DNA of 64,000 nucleotides from Marinobacter sp. S0848L (lineage in GTDB: Bacteria > Pseudomonadota > Gammaproteobacteria > Pseudomonadales > Oleiphilaceae). The notes below the pieces were generated by a model that was not told the origin of the DNA, searched no databases, and was given only the letters and a program-made list of their open reading frames with translations. Made by a program: the position numbers and the translations under genes. The stretch is taken from assembly GCF_023016065.1 (NCBI RefSeq), contig NZ_JALKAQ010000005.1, positions 62,001 to 126,000 of the forward strand. Direction: 5' to 3'. Within the stretch, counting starts at the first letter, position 1. Every line of letters begins with the position of its first letter. Shown piece by piece: positions 54,813-63,709 of the stretch.

Positions 54813-56480
54813 TTATTGCCAAATCACCTTTTGCTTCTGAGCGTACCAGCCATCAACCTTTGCCTGGTATGCATCTTCAACCACATTGCGCTTGAGCTTC
54901 AGCGTTGGGGTCAGGAAGCTGTTCTCAATCGACCATTCATCGCTAACCACAGTAATGAAGGCCAACTGCTCGTGGGGATCAACCGTCTTGTTAACTTCAT
55001 CGATCAGGTTCTTGAAGCTTTCTTCGATCTTAGCCCGGAAATCCGCGTCGGCCGACTGCGGGCGGATCTCTTCAGATAACACCACCAGCGCGTGTGGCTG
55101 AGTCTGGTTCGCGCCCGACACACACACCATCTCGATGGCATCATGCGACATCAAGCTGTTTTCGATCGGAGCCGGAGCGATGTATTTGCCTTTACTGGTT
55201 TTAAAGATTTCCTTGATTCGACCGGTCAGTTTCAAACGACCCATCTCATCAATTTCGCCTTTATCACCCGTCCTGAGGAATCCATCTTCCGTAAAGGCTT
55301 CGGCGGTTTTCTCTTCATCCTTGTAATAGCCCATCATCGTGGCAGGGCTTTTTACCAGAACTTCACCGATCTCGCTGATCTTGGTTTCAACACCTGGCAA
55401 CGCCTCACCCACGTACCCGGTGCGCGTACGACCCGGCTTATTCATGTGTGAGTAGGCAAAGTTTTCAGACATACCGTACCCCTCTAGCAGCTCGAGCCCG
55501 AGGTTGCGATACCAATCGAGAACGTCATGAGACAAAGGTGCAGAACCGGAACCGGCCAGCTTTACCTTACTCAAGCCAAGTCCTTTGAGAACTTTCTTTT
55601 TGATGACCTTGTTCAACAGGGGCACCTTAAGCAGACGCTCCAGCTTTTGCTTTGGCAGCTTCTGAAGCACGCCGTGCTGGAATTTCACCCACAGACGCGG
55701 CACTGACAAGAACAACGTTGGCTCTGCGCGCTGCAGATCGGCAACAAAGGTATCAAGGGATTCCGCAAAATAGAGCTCAAAACCAGCGTACAGCGAACCA
55801 AGCTCAACGAACGTGCGTTCAAATACGTGCGCAAGTGGCAAGTAAGACAACATCCGCTCGTTAGGCCCAACACCCAAGGTCTTAGTACCACCCACCGCGG
55901 CAAATGCCATATTTTCGAAACTCAGCATTACCCCTTTCGGGCGCCCGGTACTGCCTGAGGTATAAACGATGGTTGCCAGTTCGCTCGCTTCGCGCTGTGG
56001 CTTACCTTCCAGCGGAGGATACTTGGCGACAATATCGTCCCAGGTTTCAAAGTCGTTCGACGGGCTGAGCGGGTAGGAAATGCAACGAACAGAGTCTGGC
56101 ACGCCAGGCTTCATCATTTCCCAATCGTCCAGCTTACCTACGAACAGAACATCACACTCTGCGTGCCCCAGAATGTAATTAACGGTGTCTGCATTCAGTG
56201 TTGGATACAAAGGCACGGAAATGTGACCGGCCAGCCAGATTGCCCAATCTGTCATGACCCAATGCGCGCAGTTTTTGGAAATAAGCCCAATGCGGCTCTT
56301 CTCCGGCAGGTTCAGCGATTTAAGGTAGGCCGCCATTCGGCGTGCTTCGTCGATTGCGCGCCCCCACGTATATTCAACAACCTGGCCATTGCCAATAGGC
56401 TGGGTCATGTAGAGTGAGTCGGCGTTCGTGGCCTCCCAGTGGTAGACCATATCGAGCGGGAGTTTTTGGGTGGAGTCCAT
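54813..56480 (-). CDS. Long-chain acyl-CoA synthetase (AMP-forming)
   Basis: The 555-aa protein is an ANL-superfamily adenylating enzyme. Its AMP-binding P-loop is TIVYTSGSTGRPKGVMLSFENM (split; about residues 170-190). Further motifs are LPLAHVFERTF, the A5-type ELLEGYGMSENFAYSH (about 335), RTGDKGEIDEMGRLKLTGRIKEIFKTSKGKYIAPAPIEN (about 420-460) and the C-terminal PTLKLKRNVVEDAY. It should activate fatty acids with ATP and CoA. The lid-domain motif with FKTSKGKYIAP groups it with long-chain (FACS) enzymes of the bubblegum type. It is a single gene on its strand. It could feed beta-oxidation or wax ester synthesis, both common in Marinobacter. The substrate range cannot be read from sequence. 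Confidence 0.9.
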   Translation of the reverse strand: MDSTQKLPLDMVYHWEATNADSLYMTQPIGNGQVVEYTWGRAIDEARRMAAYLKSLNLPEKSRIGLISKNCAHWVMTDWAIWLAGHISVPLYPTLNADTVNYILGHAECDVLFVGKLDDWEMMKPGVPDSVRCISYPLSPSNDFETWDDIVAKYPPLEGKPQREASELATIVYTSGSTGRPKGVMLSFENMAFAAVGGTKTLGVGPNERMLSYLPLAHVFERTFVELGSLYAGFELYFAESLDTFVADLQRAEPTLFLSVPRLWVKFQHGVLQKLPKQKLERLLKVPLLNKVIKKKVLKGLGLSKVKLAGSGSAPLSHDVLDWYRNLGLELLEGYGMSENFAYSHMNKPGRTRTGYVGEALPGVETKISEIGEVLVKSPATMMGYYKDEEKTAEAFTEDGFLRTGDKGEIDEMGRLKLTGRIKEIFKTSKGKYIAPAPIENSLMSHDAIEMVCVSGANQTQPHALVVLSEEIRPQSADADFRAKIEESFKNLIDEVNKTVDPHEQLAFITVVSDEWSIENSFLTPTLKLKRNVVEDAYQAKVDGWYAQKQKVIWQ

Positions 56481-56736
56481 GGATCTTCCTGTCTTTTCTT
56501 TATAGTTGGATGACTTGCGTATTATTAGACTTTAGTCGCGCAATGCAACACATGAGTGTATATCCAAATGTTGTCAATACGAAACGTTTTCGATTCATCA
56601 GCGCTTCGCCACTTTAAACCTGAAAACTGTCGATAGTCACTACCCTCAATGCCGTAAGCCTGTGTTAAACTGGCCAACTTTAAGTTTTCGACCCTGCACA
56701 CAAGGGAAAACAACCCCAAAAACCGGAGATGGGCAT

Positions 56737-57711
56737 ATGGCCAAAAAGACCCTGCGCACCCTGCTCGGCGCGTCCTTGCTGGCGGCTGCAAGCCTGGTAC
56801 AGGCTGATGACGCGCGCGTTGTAGCCATCACGCAAATTGTTGAACACCCCGCTCTAGACGCGGCTCACCAAGGCGTGAAAGACGAACTGGCAGAGCACGG
56901 ATATATTGATGGCGAAAACTTACGCCTCATGCATGAGAGTGCTCAGGGCAATTCCGCCATTGCGACACAGATCGCCCGTAAATTTGTGGGCGAGAGCCCC
57001 GATGTCATTGTGGCTATTGCAACCCCTTCGGCCCAGACCGTCGCTGCGGCTGCGCGCAAGATCCCTGTGGTTTTCTCTGCGGTCACAGACCCCGTTGCCG
57101 CCAAGCTGGTTAAAAGCTGGGAAGCGCCGGGCGCCAACATCACTGGCGTCAGCGACATGCTTCCGATCGAAAAACATCTCGATCTCCTTCAGCGCGTCAT
57201 GCCGGATGCCAAGAAAATCGGCACCGTTTACAATCCGGGCGAAGCCAACGCTGTTGCTTTGATTGAGCTGCTCGAAGAACGTCTCGCCGCTCGCGGTCTG
57301 GAGCTGGTCAAAGGCGCTGCAACGAAAACGTCTGAAGTTCTGGGTGCGGCCCGCTCGCTAGTCGGAAAAGCAGACGCGATTTATCTGACCACTGACAACA
57401 CGGTCATTAGCGCCGCAGAAGCCGTTGTTTCCGTGGGTGAGCGCTCCAACATCCCGGTATTTGCTGCCGATACAGCAACCGTAGCCCGGGGCGCAGTGGC
57501 GGCTCTGGGCTTCGATTACTACAAGCACGGCCGTCAAACCGGCGCGATGGTCGTTCGTATTCTGGAAGGTGCCGAAACGGCCACCATGCCGGTAGAAACC
57601 ATGGAAGAACTAGACTTGTTTGTGAACCCTACCGCTGGCGAGCGCATGGGTCTCACACTGTCTGATGACCTTATCAAGGACGCCAAAGAAGTCGTCAACA
57701 GCGACAAATAA
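56737..57711 (+). CDS. ABC transporter substrate-binding protein, PF04392/TrpX type
   Basis: The 324-aa protein has a signal peptide (MAKKTLRTLLGASLLAAASLVQA) and the two-lobed fold of PF04392. Typical blocks are VVAITQIVEHPALDAAHQGVKDELAEHGY, PDVIVAIATPSAQTVAAAARKIPVVFSAVTDPVAAKLV, NITGVSDMLPIEKHLDLLQRV and VFAADTATVARGAVAALGFDYYKHGRQTGAM. In Firmicutes a similar system imports tryptophan (TrpXYZ). The ligand here is unknown. I chose ATG 56737, which has GGAGATGG upstream, over a frame starting at 56662. The 256-base gap from the divergent synthetase gene shows no further gene. Confidence 0.9.
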   Translation: MAKKTLRTLLGASLLAAASLVQADDARVVAITQIVEHPALDAAHQGVKDELAEHGYIDGENLRLMHESAQGNSAIATQIARKFVGESPDVIVAIATPSAQTVAAAARKIPVVFSAVTDPVAAKLVKSWEAPGANITGVSDMLPIEKHLDLLQRVMPDAKKIGTVYNPGEANAVALIELLEERLAARGLELVKGAATKTSEVLGAARSLVGKADAIYLTTDNTVISAAEAVVSVGERSNIPVFAADTATVARGAVAALGFDYYKHGRQTGAMVVRILEGAETATMPVETMEELDLFVNPTAGERMGLTLSDDLIKDAKEVVNSDK

Positions 57712-57723
57712 TGCCTGACCAAC

Positions 57724-57757
57724 ACGGGCGAGCCTCACAAAGGCCCGCCCGTTTTCT
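57724..57757 (+). terminator. Hairpin (attenuator-like) between binding protein and permease genes
   Basis: ACGGGCG/CGCCCGT and the inner GCCT/AGGC form a strong stem-loop followed by TTTCTTTC. It probably lowers read-through into the permease gene or protects the upstream mRNA, as is common between binding protein and permease genes. Confidence 0.65.
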
Positions 57758-57777
57758 TTCACGGTGACCCATTACCC

Positions 57778-58683
57778 ATGCTTAGCGAAATCGCATTTTA
57801 CGGTGCTCTTGAAACCGGCCTCATTTACGGCCTAGTTGCTTTTGGTATCTATCTTTCTTTCCGTGTTCTGGATTTTCCAGATCTAACCGTCGACGGCAGC
57901 TTTCCTTTAGGTGCTGCCGTGGCGGCTGTTCTCATTATTTCAGGCTGGAACCCCTGGCTTGCTACCGGCATGGCGGTCCTTGCGGGCATGGCAGCGGGTG
58001 CAGTGACCGCCATCTTGAACGTAAAACTCAACATTCTGAATCTGCTGGCATCCATTTTGACCATGATCGCGCTTTACTCCGTTAATCTGCGCATCATGGG
58101 CCGTCCAAACCTGGCACTATTAACCGAAGAAACCGTGCTGACACCTTGGTACGACATCGAGTTTCTCGAATTTCACCAGGTATCGGTTGTGTTGTTTGCC
58201 ATTGTTGCCGTTATCTCTCTGATCCTGCTATGGCGATTCATGAAGTCTGAAACCGGCCTCGCGATGCGCGCGACCGGCGCCAATGCACGAATGGCGCGTG
58301 CTCAAGGTATCGCCACCGGTGGCATGATCATTTTCGGTGTTGCGCTTTCGAACGGACTGGTTGGTCTAGCTGGCGCACTCTTTGCGCAAAGCCAGGGCGC
58401 CGCGGATGTCACCATGGGCGTAGGTGTGATCGTGATCGGCCTTGCATCTTTGATTGGTGGCGAAGCAGTCATTACGCCGTCATCGGTTATGCGCGCACTG
58501 ATTGCTTGCGTTATTGGCGCCATCATTTACCGCCTGGCGATTGCTTTCGCACTGAACGCGGACGTTCTCGGGCTTCAGGCACAAGACCTCAACCTGATTA
58601 CCGCGGTTCTGGTTACGCTGGCGATTGTTTTGCCGGGCGTACGCACCAATCTTACAAACCGCTTTAGCCGCAAGAAAGCCTGA
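57778..58683 (+). CDS. ABC transporter permease (branched-chain amino acid type, TrpY-like)
   Basis: The 301-aa protein belongs to BPD_transp_2 and has about eight to nine helices. Distinctive blocks are GALETGLIYGLVAFGIYLSFRVLDFPDLTVDGSFPLGAAVAA, LASILTMIALYSVNLRIMGRPNLALL, GLAMRATGANARMARAQGI and GVGVIVIGLASLIGGEAV. The LDFPDLTVDGSF motif is typical of permeases paired with PF04392 binding proteins. The ATPase follows after nine bases with AGGAGG between. Confidence 0.92.
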   Translation: MLSEIAFYGALETGLIYGLVAFGIYLSFRVLDFPDLTVDGSFPLGAAVAAVLIISGWNPWLATGMAVLAGMAAGAVTAILNVKLNILNLLASILTMIALYSVNLRIMGRPNLALLTEETVLTPWYDIEFLEFHQVSVVLFAIVAVISLILLWRFMKSETGLAMRATGANARMARAQGIATGGMIIFGVALSNGLVGLAGALFAQSQGAADVTMGVGVIVIGLASLIGGEAVITPSSVMRALIACVIGAIIYRLAIAFALNADVLGLQAQDLNLITAVLVTLAIVLPGVRTNLTNRFSRKKA

Positions 58684-58692
58684 GGAGGCCCT

Positions 58693-59487
58693 ATGATCAG
58701 CGCAACCGATCTTAAGCTCACCTTTGGCAAGGGAACGCCTCTGGAGAATCCCGCCTTGCGAGGCATGAGCCTGACCGTCAATCAGGGCGAATTTGTGACC
58801 GTGATCGGCAGCAACGGTGCCGGTAAATCGACGTTTCTTAACGCCCTGTCCGGCGAGGTCATGGTCGATAGTGGCAAAATCGTTGTCGATAACCTTGATG
58901 TCACCAAACTACCAACCCACAAACGGGCCGGCCGCGTGGCACGAGTGTTTCAGGATCCACTGGCCGGCACCTGCGAAGGTTTGAGCATTGAAGAAAATCT
59001 GGCTCTGGCCATCAAACGGGGACAACGCCGCGGGCTTACCAGCGCAGTCAAACGGCAATACCTCGCACAGTTCCGGGAAAGCTTGTCTACGCTTAAGCTG
59101 GGCTTGGAAAATCGTCTTGGCGACAAGATGGGACTTCTTTCCGGTGGCCAGCGTCAGGCGGTTAGCCTGCTGATGGCAAGCCTAACCCCATCTTCCATCC
59201 TTTTATTGGATGAACACACCGCAGCGCTGGACCCCAAAACGGCGGCGTTCGTACTTGAGCTAACCACCAAGATCATTGACGAGCAGAAGCTGACGGCCTT
59301 GATGGTAACTCACAGCATGAAGCAGGCGCTCGAAGTTGGCACCCGTACGGTGATGCTGCACCAAGGCCAGGTGGTGTTCGACATTAAAGGTAAAGAACGT
59401 GAAGGCCTGGAAGTGAAAGACCTCCTCGAGTTGTTTGAAAAACAGCGGGGAATCACAGTGGATGACGACAGCCTGTTACTAGGCTGA
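58693..59487 (+). CDS. ABC transporter ATP-binding protein (TrpZ-like)
   Basis: The 264-aa ATPase completes the importer. Walker A is GSNGAGKST (about residue 39), the signature is LLSGGQRQAVSL, and the Walker B region is ILLLDEHTAALDPKTA (about 175-190). The His in DEHTAALDP, where most ABC proteins have Pro, is usual in this subgroup. The switch His is in MVTHSMKQALE. The gene ends directly at a strong terminator. The three genes form a complete import system, although its substrate is unproved. Confidence 0.93.
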   Translation: MISATDLKLTFGKGTPLENPALRGMSLTVNQGEFVTVIGSNGAGKSTFLNALSGEVMVDSGKIVVDNLDVTKLPTHKRAGRVARVFQDPLAGTCEGLSIEENLALAIKRGQRRGLTSAVKRQYLAQFRESLSTLKLGLENRLGDKMGLLSGGQRQAVSLLMASLTPSSILLLDEHTAALDPKTAAFVLELTTKIIDEQKLTALMVTHSMKQALEVGTRTVMLHQGQVVFDIKGKEREGLEVKDLLELFEKQRGITVDDDSLLLG

Positions 59488-59524
59488 CGAAAAAACGGGA
59501 GCCGAACTGGCTCCCGTTTTTTCG
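59488..59524. terminator. Bidirectional terminator after the ABC importer
   Basis: CGAAAAAACGGGAGCC and GGCTCCCGTTTTTTCG form a 16-bp stem with loop GAACT between convergent genes. Confidence 0.93.
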
Positions 59525-59537
59525 GATAGTTATAAAC

Positions 59538-60362
59538 TCAATGTCCGTATACACGCATCCTCGTATTCATGATCGCGAGATCATCCACGAAAACACTGCC
59601 CACCGATTGCTGACCTACTAGCAACTCATCAATGCCAATGTCTGCACGGAACGATGGCATATCGATGGCCAGGGAGGACACATTGCTCGATAGCCGTGCG
59701 CCTTCATAAATGTACAAGTCCACCTCGGCAAACAAGTCCAGCGGGCTCGGGAAGGTCAAATCGTAATCCGCACCGGTAATTTGCATACCGCGAACGCCGA
59801 GAGCCAGAAACGGCACATCAAACTCCATCGTTTCAATGGCAAAGCCGGTTCTAAGCCGCATAACATCCGAGGCGGTATCGATATGGATCGAACCACGCCC
59901 CATCAAGCCTTCGGCATAAAAGTAACTCATCAGATTCGTATGGTTGTTGCTGCCATCTGTCGCCAGCAAAGACCAAGCACCCGTCGTAATCCGAAAATCA
60001 ACGGCGGCAAAGTTCGTGGGCACGATATTGATGGCTGCATCACCATCGCTCAGAAGATCAATATCAATTCGAATATTATCTAGCGTATCGGTCGCAGACG
60101 GGCCTCCAATGCCGTTGAAGCCAAAGAAGTCCGTGCGTTCCGCGCCCCCGATACTGATGTAATCAACAACGAACGCGCCTTCGTCCTGATACAAAAACCG
60201 ATCGATACTAATTTTGGTTTCGAGTTCGATGCTGACACCAGCCTGGCCGGTAACATTACCCATGGACGCTTCATCCAAGGGCTGAAAACCGGCACCAGCC
60301 AGAGCCAACGCAGGCACTCCACTAACGAACAGCGCTAATAATGTTGGTTTCAGGCCTTTCAT
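59538..60362 (-). CDS. DUF6160-type secreted or outer surface protein
   Basis: The 274-aa protein has a signal peptide (MKGLKPTLLALFVSGVPALALA) and then GFQPLDEASMGNVTGQAGVSIELETKISID. This GfqpLdd..lg.vTGQAGvtIe start is the mark of DUF6160-like proteins found in Pseudomonas, Marinobacter and Acinetobacter, some linked to Fil-type pilus systems. The remainder is predicted beta-rich with alternating polar and hydrophobic residues (for example IRIDIDLLSDGDAAINIV and FRADIGIDELLVGQQSVGSVFVDDLAIMN), and it has no cysteine. It ends VYGH. No function is established. It stands alone between two terminators and divergent nrdJ, so it has its own promoter in the 372-base gap. Confidence 0.75.
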   Translation of the reverse strand: MKGLKPTLLALFVSGVPALALAGAGFQPLDEASMGNVTGQAGVSIELETKISIDRFLYQDEGAFVVDYISIGGAERTDFFGFNGIGGPSATDTLDNIRIDIDLLSDGDAAINIVPTNFAAVDFRITTGAWSLLATDGSNNHTNLMSYFYAEGLMGRGSIHIDTASDVMRLRTGFAIETMEFDVPFLALGVRGMQITGADYDLTFPSPLDLFAEVDLYIYEGARLSSNVSSLAIDMPSFRADIGIDELLVGQQSVGSVFVDDLAIMNTRMRVYGH

Positions 60363-60638
60363 TATTTTTTTCCTTGTATAGTATTAGCCAATTCCTATGG
60401 GCCACTGCGGATGTACGACGCCACCAGCCTAGTTTACCGATACGTCGCCATACAAGACGTGCAGTGATCACAAATCCCTCAGCTTGTTCACTTATAAATC
60501 AGCCCCAGGAAACGTCCGTTTTGGGCCGATTTTCCTGAGCCGGCCAGAAGCTCAAGCCCCACACGGGGTTACGAACTTTCAAGTCTTTTTTCATTGAATT
60601 TCTTTGCTCGCGCTTCGCGATTCATAGGTTATCCCTTA
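60363..60638. other. Intergenic region upstream of nrdJa and the DUF6160 gene
   Basis: These bases carry no convincing gene. The only open frames are short, lack ribosome sites and look random. A GCCACTG at about 60401 recalls the B12-box core, but the other conserved parts of a cobalamin riboswitch are not found. The promoter of the leftward gene must lie near 60370-60420, but I cannot define it. Confidence 0.5.
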
Positions 60639-60693
60639 TTCACAAAACACTATATCCTGTTATACTCCTCGAAAATTAACCCATATGTAGGGT
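60639..60693 (+). promoter_or_regulatory. nrdJ promoter with tandem NrdR boxes
   Basis: TTCACA (60639-60644) and TATACT (60661-60666), 16 bases apart, make a good sigma70 promoter. Two NrdR-type boxes (consensus ACACWATATMTWGTGT) are present: ACACTATATCCTGTTA at 60647-60662 (13 of 16 by my count) and AACCCATATGTAGGGT at 60678-60693 (about 11 of 16). Their ATAT cores are 31 bases apart, three helical turns, the spacing known for NrdR pairs. NrdR bound here would block RNA polymerase. Confidence 0.75.
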
Positions 60694-60734
60694 TATAGAC
60701 GTGAACACAGTTTTTAAAAAAGCAGAGGGTGGCA

Positions 60735-62873
60735 ATGAACGCTAAGGCACAGGCAGTGATCACAACGATTCCCATGCAGGAAGCTTCGCTCGACATCTGG
60801 GCCAGCAAATATCAGCTGAAAACCAAAACCGGCGAGTCTGTAGACAAAGACATTAATGCAACCTACGAACGGGTCGCCAAAGCCCTTGCTGAAGTTGAAA
60901 AAAAGAATGTACGAGACAAGTACATGAAGGAATTTCTGTGGGCTTTGCAGAATGGCGCAATTCCCGCTGGCCGAATCACTTCCAATGCGGGAGCTGAAGC
61001 CCACAAGCCGGCAACTTCCACGATCAACTGCACCGTGTCTGGCAACATCCATGACTCCATGAATGACATTCTGGAGAAAAACCACGAAGCAGGCCTCACC
61101 CTCAAGGCTGGCTGTGGTATCGGTTACGAATTTTCCACTCTGCGTCCCCGTGGTGCCTACGTGGCAGGCGCTGGTGCAACCACTTCCGGCCCATTGTCGT
61201 TCATGGATATCTTTGACCGCATGTGCTTCACCGTCTCCTCTGCCGGCGGTCGTCGCGGTGCGCAAATGGCAACCTTTGACGTTCACCACCCGGATGTCAT
61301 AGAGTTTATTCAAGCCAAGCGCGAAGACGGTCGCTTGCGCCAGTTCAACTTGTCTCTGCTGATTACCGAAGATTTCATCGAAGCCGTGCGCAATGGCGAT
61401 GACTGGCACCTGTCGTTCCCGGTCAGCCAGAAAGAAGTCGAGCAAGAAGAGCTCGATTTGACCGACACCAGCAAATTCCTATACCGCGATTTCCCGGTTC
61501 AGGATAGCTATGTAGTGAACGATGAAGGCAAAGTAGCCTGCCGCATCTACAAGACGGTCAAAGCCCAGTTCATCTGGGACACCATCATGACCAGCACCTA
61601 CGACTACGCCGAGCCAGGCTTCATCTTGATCGACAAAGTCAACCAGATGAACAACAACTGGTTCTGCGAAGACATTCGTGCCACCAACCCTTGTGGCGAA
61701 CAGCCTTTGCCTCCCTACGGCAGCTGCCTGCTTGGCTCTGTAAACCTGACTAAATTCGTTGACTACCCGTTCACCGAAAAAGCCAGTTTCAACTACGAAA
61801 AGTACCGCAAGGTTGTAGGCACCTTTACCCGCATGCTGGACAACGTGGTTGAGATTAATGGCCTGCCTTTGGAAGAGCAGCGCCATGAAATCACTTACAA
61901 GCGCCGCCACGGCATGGGTATTTTGGGGCTAGGCTCCACACTTGCCATGCTTCGCATGCCCTACGGCTCCGACGAATCCGTAGCCTTCACCGAAGAAGTG
62001 GTTCGCGAGATGGCCGTTGAAGGCTGGCGCCAGTCGTTGGCGCTTGCAGAAGAAAAAGGCCCTGCCCCCATCATGGACGACGAGTTTGAAGTGACGCCCA
62101 AGATGCTGGCCAAGTGCCCTGAACTGGCCAAAGACGGCCACAAAGTTGGCGACAAGCTGAAAGGTAAAGTGCTCCACGCCAAATACAGCCGCTACATGCA
62201 GAAGATTGGCGAAGTTGATCCGCAACTGGTCGAACAGCTGGCGGAGAACGGTGGGCGATTCACTCACCACACCTCAATTGCCCCAACCGGGACCATCAGC
62301 TTGTCGTTAGCGAACAACGCCAGTAACGGTATCGAGCCGAGCTTCTCGCATCACTACGCTCGCAATATCATCCGTGAAGGCCGTAAGACCAAAGAGAAAG
62401 TGGATGTGTTCTCGTTCGAGCTGCTGGCATATCGCCACCTGGTTAACCCTGGAGCCATGCCGTTCTCCGCGGACGAAGATAAAAAGCTACCGAGCTACTT
62501 CACCACATCCGACGATGTTACGCCGAAGCAGCACGTAGACATTCAGGCCGCCGCACAGAAATGGGTAGATTCCTCCATTTCCAAAACCGCGAACGTGCCT
62601 CAGGATTTCGCATATCAGGACTTCAAGGGCATCTATTTGTACGCCTACGATCAAGGCTTGAAAGGTTGCACCACCTTCCGCTTTAACCCGGAAGCCTTCC
62701 AGGGCGTATTGGTTAAAGAGAAAGATCTCGAGAACACTCTGTACGAGTTCACCCTGGATGATGGCAGCAAGGTCACCTTGAAGGGCAACGAACAGGTAGA
62801 ATACGACGGTGAAGTTCATACGGCCGCCAACTTGTTTGATGCGCTTAAAGAAGGCACTTACGGCAAGTATTGA
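60735..62873 (+). CDS. nrdJa: Adenosylcobalamin-dependent ribonucleotide reductase, large part NrdJa
   Basis: Class II ribonucleotide reductase makes deoxyribonucleotides without oxygen dependence by using adenosylcobalamin. The 712-aa protein has the ten-stranded barrel blocks TSTINCTVSGNIHDSMNDI, GLTLKAGCGIGYEFSTLRPRGAYVAG, SSAGGRRGAQMATFDVHHPDV and the active site ATNPCGEQPLPPYGSCLLGSVNL (NPCGE cysteine, about residue 320). It also has HTSIAPTGTISL and a C-terminal GLKGCTTFRFNPEAFQGVL. The C-terminal redox cysteines are on the next gene, as in Pseudomonas NrdJa/NrdJb. ATG 60735 with GAGGGTGG before it is preferred to GTG 60729. Expression is probably controlled by NrdR. Confidence 0.95.
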   Translation: MNAKAQAVITTIPMQEASLDIWASKYQLKTKTGESVDKDINATYERVAKALAEVEKKNVRDKYMKEFLWALQNGAIPAGRITSNAGAEAHKPATSTINCTVSGNIHDSMNDILEKNHEAGLTLKAGCGIGYEFSTLRPRGAYVAGAGATTSGPLSFMDIFDRMCFTVSSAGGRRGAQMATFDVHHPDVIEFIQAKREDGRLRQFNLSLLITEDFIEAVRNGDDWHLSFPVSQKEVEQEELDLTDTSKFLYRDFPVQDSYVVNDEGKVACRIYKTVKAQFIWDTIMTSTYDYAEPGFILIDKVNQMNNNWFCEDIRATNPCGEQPLPPYGSCLLGSVNLTKFVDYPFTEKASFNYEKYRKVVGTFTRMLDNVVEINGLPLEEQRHEITYKRRHGMGILGLGSTLAMLRMPYGSDESVAFTEEVVREMAVEGWRQSLALAEEKGPAPIMDDEFEVTPKMLAKCPELAKDGHKVGDKLKGKVLHAKYSRYMQKIGEVDPQLVEQLAENGGRFTHHTSIAPTGTISLSLANNASNGIEPSFSHHYARNIIREGRKTKEKVDVFSFELLAYRHLVNPGAMPFSADEDKKLPSYFTTSDDVTPKQHVDIQAAAQKWVDSSISKTANVPQDFAYQDFKGIYLYAYDQGLKGCTTFRFNPEAFQGVLVKEKDLENTLYEFTLDDGSKVTLKGNEQVEYDGEVHTAANLFDALKEGTYGKY

Positions 62874-62903
62874 TCCCGGAACCCGACAGATAGGACAAAG
62901 AAC

Positions 62904-63602
62904 ATGACAGTTAAAATCAGCAATCAGATTGTCGGCTACCGTGTAAAAAAAGCCGATACAGAAACCAGCAACGAAAGTCCGGCGGCCGCGCAGCCGGACA
63001 CCAAGCCCGTTCAGATGAATGAATACATCGAGCGGCCTGACTTCTTGCTGGGTACCACCTACAAGATTAAGCCGCCGGTAGCAGAGCACGCGATGTACAT
63101 TACCATCAATGACATCCTGCTCAACGAAGACACCGATCATGAAAGCCGCCAGCCGTACGAAGTATTCATCAACTCCAAGTCGATGGAACACTTTCAATGG
63201 GTTATTGCGCTGACACGGGTTATTTCTGCCGTCTTCCGCAAAGGCGGGGATCTTACCTTCCTCGTTGAAGAACTGCGCAGCGTATACGACCCCAACGGTG
63301 GCTACTTCAAAAAAGGCGGCGTATTCATGCCGTCTCTGGTGGCCGAAATTGGCGCCGTCATCGAGAAGCACCTGAAGGCCATCGGCCTGCTGGAAAGCGA
63401 CGAGATGAGCGAAACCACCAAGCGCATCCTGGCGGAAAAGCGCGCTGAATTCGAAGCGTCGCACAGCACAGCCACTAACGATGACACCAGCAGCGACTAC
63501 CCGGCCAACGCCACCATGTGTGGCAAGTGCAGCACTAAAGCGGTGATTGTGATGGACGGTTGCGCCACTTGCTTGTCCTGCGGTGACAGCAAATGCGGTT
63601 GA
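62904..63602 (+). CDS. nrdJb: Ribonucleotide reductase, small C-terminal part NrdJb
   Basis: This 232-aa protein is the detached C-terminal part of class II ribonucleotide reductase. It starts MTVKISNQIVGYRVKKADTE and has YKIKPPVAEHAMYITINDILLN, EVFINSKSMEHFQWVIALTRVISAVFRKGGDLTFLVEELRSVYDPNGGYFKKGG. A zinc-finger-like cysteine tail at about residues 208-231 (MCGKCSTKAVIVMDGCATCLSCGDSKCG, split here) supplies electrons to the active site. It lies 30 bases after nrdJa behind AGGACAAAG and ends the operon at a terminator. It resembles P. aeruginosa NrdJb in length and content. Confidence 0.94.
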   Translation: MTVKISNQIVGYRVKKADTETSNESPAAAQPDTKPVQMNEYIERPDFLLGTTYKIKPPVAEHAMYITINDILLNEDTDHESRQPYEVFINSKSMEHFQWVIALTRVISAVFRKGGDLTFLVEELRSVYDPNGGYFKKGGVFMPSLVAEIGAVIEKHLKAIGLLESDEMSETTKRILAEKRAEFEASHSTATNDDTSSDYPANATMCGKCSTKAVIVMDGCATCLSCGDSKCG

Positions 63603-63624
63603 TATAGCTCAACAGCAGTAAACG

Positions 63625-63656
63625 AAAGCCCGGCGGCGCGAGTTGCCGGGCTTTTT
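63625..63656 (+). terminator. Terminator of the nrdJab operon
   Basis: AAAGCCCGGC and GCCGGGCTTT form a 10-bp stem followed by TT and T-rich sequence. Confidence 0.88.
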
Positions 63657-63709
63657 ATTTTCCCGCTCGGCATGCATGCTCGCCTGTTCATTCTTGACGG
63701 TACACAGTC

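Noticed and set aside
60398-60410. GCCACTG resembling the core of a B12 box ahead of the cobalamin-dependent nrdJa gene
   Set aside because: The other conserved elements of a cobalamin riboswitch are not found between it and nrdJa, and the NrdR boxes explain regulation better.
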